A stretch of 7,516 bases of DNA from an uncultured Bacteroidales bacterium. GTDB taxonomy: Bacteria; Bacteroidota; Bacteroidia; Bacteroidales; Muribaculaceae. Shown here piece by piece: positions 5,865 to 7,516 of the stretch (position 1 is the first letter of the stretch; the number at the start of each line of letters is the position of its first letter). The stretch is taken from contig CAMWNL010000070.1 in assembly GCA_947175585.1 (NCBI GenBank), forward strand, positions 1 through 7,516, given 5' to 3'. Made by a program: the position numbers and the translations under genes. The notes under the pieces were generated by a model. That model was not told the origin of the DNA, did not search any database, and worked only from the letters and a program-made list of their open reading frames with translations.

Positions 5865-7516
5865 TTATTTCTTGTTAGAGTACTCGTTATAGTATTCTTC
5901 GAGTATGGCCCTGACTTCTCGACCGATTGTCACATAATCGTCTCTGTTGAGGTTGGCTTCTGAAGTTCGGATACTCCAGTCAGGACCGGCAAAGCCTGAA
6001 CCGTTGAGGACAACGATGCCTTTTTCTGCGGCCAGACGCAAGGTGACGTCAAGCGGCTCATGTGTCTTGCGAAGCCAATTTGCAAAATCTTCACCGTAGA
6101 TTTTCTTAGCCCACACCATCATGTCGATTTCGCTGTAGTAGCCGACTCTCAACGGGTCAGGGAGGACGGTGAAGCCGGTGTTGTCCCACAAGGCTTTCAG
6201 TCTGTCATGAATCATGGCCTGCATTTTGCGTTTATATACATCGTCAGTGTCAATGAGACATTTAAGAGCAAAAAGGCTCATCATAATCTGTTGGGGTGTC
6301 GAGAGACCGGCTGTGTGGTTAAGAGCCACGTTGCGGCTGTCGGCTACCATGCGGTCGATGAATTTCAGTTTGTCGACATCAAGCGTGAGCGTGCCATATC
6401 TGCGAGCGAGCTGTTTGCGTTTACTTTCCGGCAGACCGGCGATAATATGATCCATGATGTTGTCTTTGGCTGTAGCGACTACAGCAAGACGCCAGCCTGT
6501 AGCTCCGAAGTATTTTGAGAATGAGTATACACAAATAGTGTTGTAGGGCAACTCATACATCAGAGATCTGAAGTTTGTGGCAAATGTCGCGTACACGTCA
6601 TCCGTGACGACTATGAGGTTGGGGTTGTCTTTCTTGACAATATCGACAAAGCGTTTGAGGTTGTCGTCAGAGAGACGATATGATGGAGGGTTTGATGGAT
6701 TAATCAGGCAGACAAGTTTGATTGACGGATCGCGAAGTTTGTCGAGTTCTTCGTCAGAATATTGCCAGTCATGATATCCATCTTCATCGACAGGATTGGC
6801 GCTGACGGTCACGACGTCGAAGCCGAATCTGTCAAGTTCGGGAATTTCGAGATATGGAGTGAACAGAGGTGCCATCAAAGCGATTTTATCACCTTTCTCC
6901 ACGATGTGGTTTGCCTGAAGAGAATCAAAGATGTAGCACATTGCTGTCACGACGTCGAAGCCGAATCTGTCAAGTTCGGGAATTTCGAGATATGGAGTGA
7001 ACAGAGGTGCCATCAAAGCGATTTTATCACCTTTCTCCACGATGTGGTTTGCCTGAAGAGAATCAAAGATGTAGCACATTGCTGCTGTGCCGCCCTCAGT
7101 GGCAAACAAATCATATTCGGCTCCGTCACCCGGGGCGCGGTTGCCCATTTCCTGAGCGAGATATGCCTGAGATATCTGTTCGGTGTATTTTAAGATTCGG
7201 GGAGGAGTAGGGTAGTGATCACCTATGATACCGTCGACCCATTCGAGCACGAGCTCATTGCGGTCGGCTTTAAGATGATCAGTCATATATTTATATGATG
7301 CTGCCAATAATTTTGCAGCCTCGGATTCGGCATGGTTTGAGATGAATGTTTCAAATCTGTCAGCGATGCCTTCTTCTGACGGGCAACCGGCTATGCCGGG
7401 AGTGTCCTGATACACTCTCTTGCACTCTTCCATAGCGAAATTGCCGAGCATGAAAAACGCGTCTCTGGCGTCGTATGAAATCCAGTTGGGGTTGCCGCGT
7501 CCGGCGTTAAGAAATG
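5865..7516 (-). CDS. aspD: Aspartate 4-decarboxylase / aspartate aminotransferase (AspD), N-terminus beyond window edge, with a 46-residue internal duplication
   Basis: This PLP enzyme of fold type I is known by family to convert L-aspartate to L-alanine and CO2 in the cytoplasm, with a side transaminase activity. With an aspartate:alanine antiporter (AspT) this can build proton motive force; no aspT lies in the window. The frame is open at the right edge: 549 residues are visible, starting FLNAGRGNPNW, a typical AspD stretch, so the Met at 7451 is internal and not the start. Numbered from that Met, the key parts are the phosphate-binding loop EGGTAAM (119-125), NPSNPP (251-256), TDDVYATF (283-290), the PLP lysine K313 in SFSKYFGATGWRL, and R495 in SIRTSEAN, the likely substrate-carboxylate Arg. 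The odd point is that residues 124-169 are repeated exactly as 170-215, just after the phosphate-binding loop. Without the repeat, the length would be normal for AspD (about 530-545). The reading frame survives, but activity is doubtful. A terminator follows 24 nt downstream. Confidence 0.95.
   Translation of the reverse strand, partial: FLNAGRGNPNWISYDARDAFFMLGNFAMEECKRVYQDTPGIAGCPSEEGIADRFETFISNHAESEAAKLLAASYKYMTDHLKADRNELVLEWVDGIIGDHYPTPPRILKYTEQISQAYLAQEMGNRAPGDGAEYDLFATEGGTAAMCYIFDSLQANHIVEKGDKIALMAPLFTPYLEIPELDRFGFDVVTAMCYIFDSLQANHIVEKGDKIALMAPLFTPYLEIPELDRFGFDVVTVSANPVDEDGYHDWQYSDEELDKLRDPSIKLVCLINPSNPPSYRLSDDNLKRFVDIVKKDNPNLIVVTDDVYATFATNFRSLMYELPYNTICVYSFSKYFGATGWRLAVVATAKDNIMDHIIAGLPESKRKQLARRYGTLTLDVDKLKFIDRMVADSRNVALNHTAGLSTPQQIMMSLFALKCLIDTDDVYKRKMQAMIHDRLKALWDNTGFTVLPDPLRVGYYSEIDMMVWAKKIYGEDFANWLRKTHEPLDVTLRLAAEKGIVVLNGSGFAGPDWSIRTSEANLNRDDYVTIGREVRAILEEYYNEYSNKK
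6808..7084. repeat. Exact 138-bp tandem duplication inside aspD
   Basis: The segments 6808-6945 and 6946-7083 are identical base for base by eye, and the match runs one base further (G at 6946 and 7084), so only one base of homology sits at the junction. The period of 138 bp equals 46 codons, so the frame is kept. Each copy encodes AMCYIFDSLQ... to ...FGFDVVT, with the TPYLEIPELDRF stretch in it. The family sequence has this block once, passing from GGTAAMCYIF to FDVVTVSAN. Zero divergence means a very recent event, a sequence variant within a population, or an assembly error. Confidence 0.95.

Noticed and set aside
6808..7084. The repeat as a CRISPR array or mobile-element end
   Set aside because: There are only two adjacent copies, no spacers, no terminal inverted repeats, and the block encodes normal AspD sequence in frame.
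6762..7193. 143-residue plus-strand frame containing a repeated 46-residue block
   Set aside because: It is antisense to aspD; the internal repeat is simply the 138-bp duplication read on the other strand.
7449..7451. ATG as the start of aspD
   Set aside because: The frame continues upstream to the window edge with FLNAGRGNPNW, a stretch typical of the AspD family, so this Met is internal.

Overview
The window reads as part of a Bacteroidales chromosome, possibly from the Muribaculaceae. This rests on mid-range GC, AT-rich leaders with no clear Shine-Dalgarno sequence, Bacteroidetes-type -7 promoter boxes (TAnnTTTG), a lipoprotein-anchored membrane fusion protein and outer-membrane factor, and an AspD-type aspartate decarboxylase. 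The taxonomic placement is inference. All four genes that I can support lie on the minus strand, so the window reads from right to left.

Right part (7516 to 5865): most of an aspartate 4-decarboxylase/aminotransferase gene (aspD), whose N-terminal end lies beyond the right edge. It carries an exact, in-frame tandem duplication of 138 bp (46 residues) in the PLP-fold core. A strong rho-independent terminator follows the stop codon at 5801-5840.

Intergenic region (5864 to 5612): this holds the aspD terminator, a perfect 10-bp inverted repeat (5745-5780) and candidate Bacteroidetes -7 boxes (5675-5692). I see no gene in it.

Left part (5611 to 1): a tripartite RND efflux operon in the order periplasmic adaptor (5611-4451), HAE1/AcrB-type inner-membrane pump (4412-1038) and TolC/OprM-type outer-membrane factor (1027 to beyond the left edge). 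The gaps are 38 and 10 bp, so co-transcription is expected. The three products should assemble into one proton-driven pump spanning both membranes. The adaptor and the outer-membrane factor both have signal peptides ending in an LSSC lipobox. The pump is about 70 residues longer than AcrB because of an extra segment with two hydrophobic stretches between TM6 and TM7. No regulator gene is present in the window.

I found no clearly new biological system. The most notable items are the aspD duplication, the extra membrane hairpin in the RND pump, and the inverted repeat upstream of the efflux operon. There is no tRNA, rRNA, CRISPR array, insertion sequence or origin that I can recognise.
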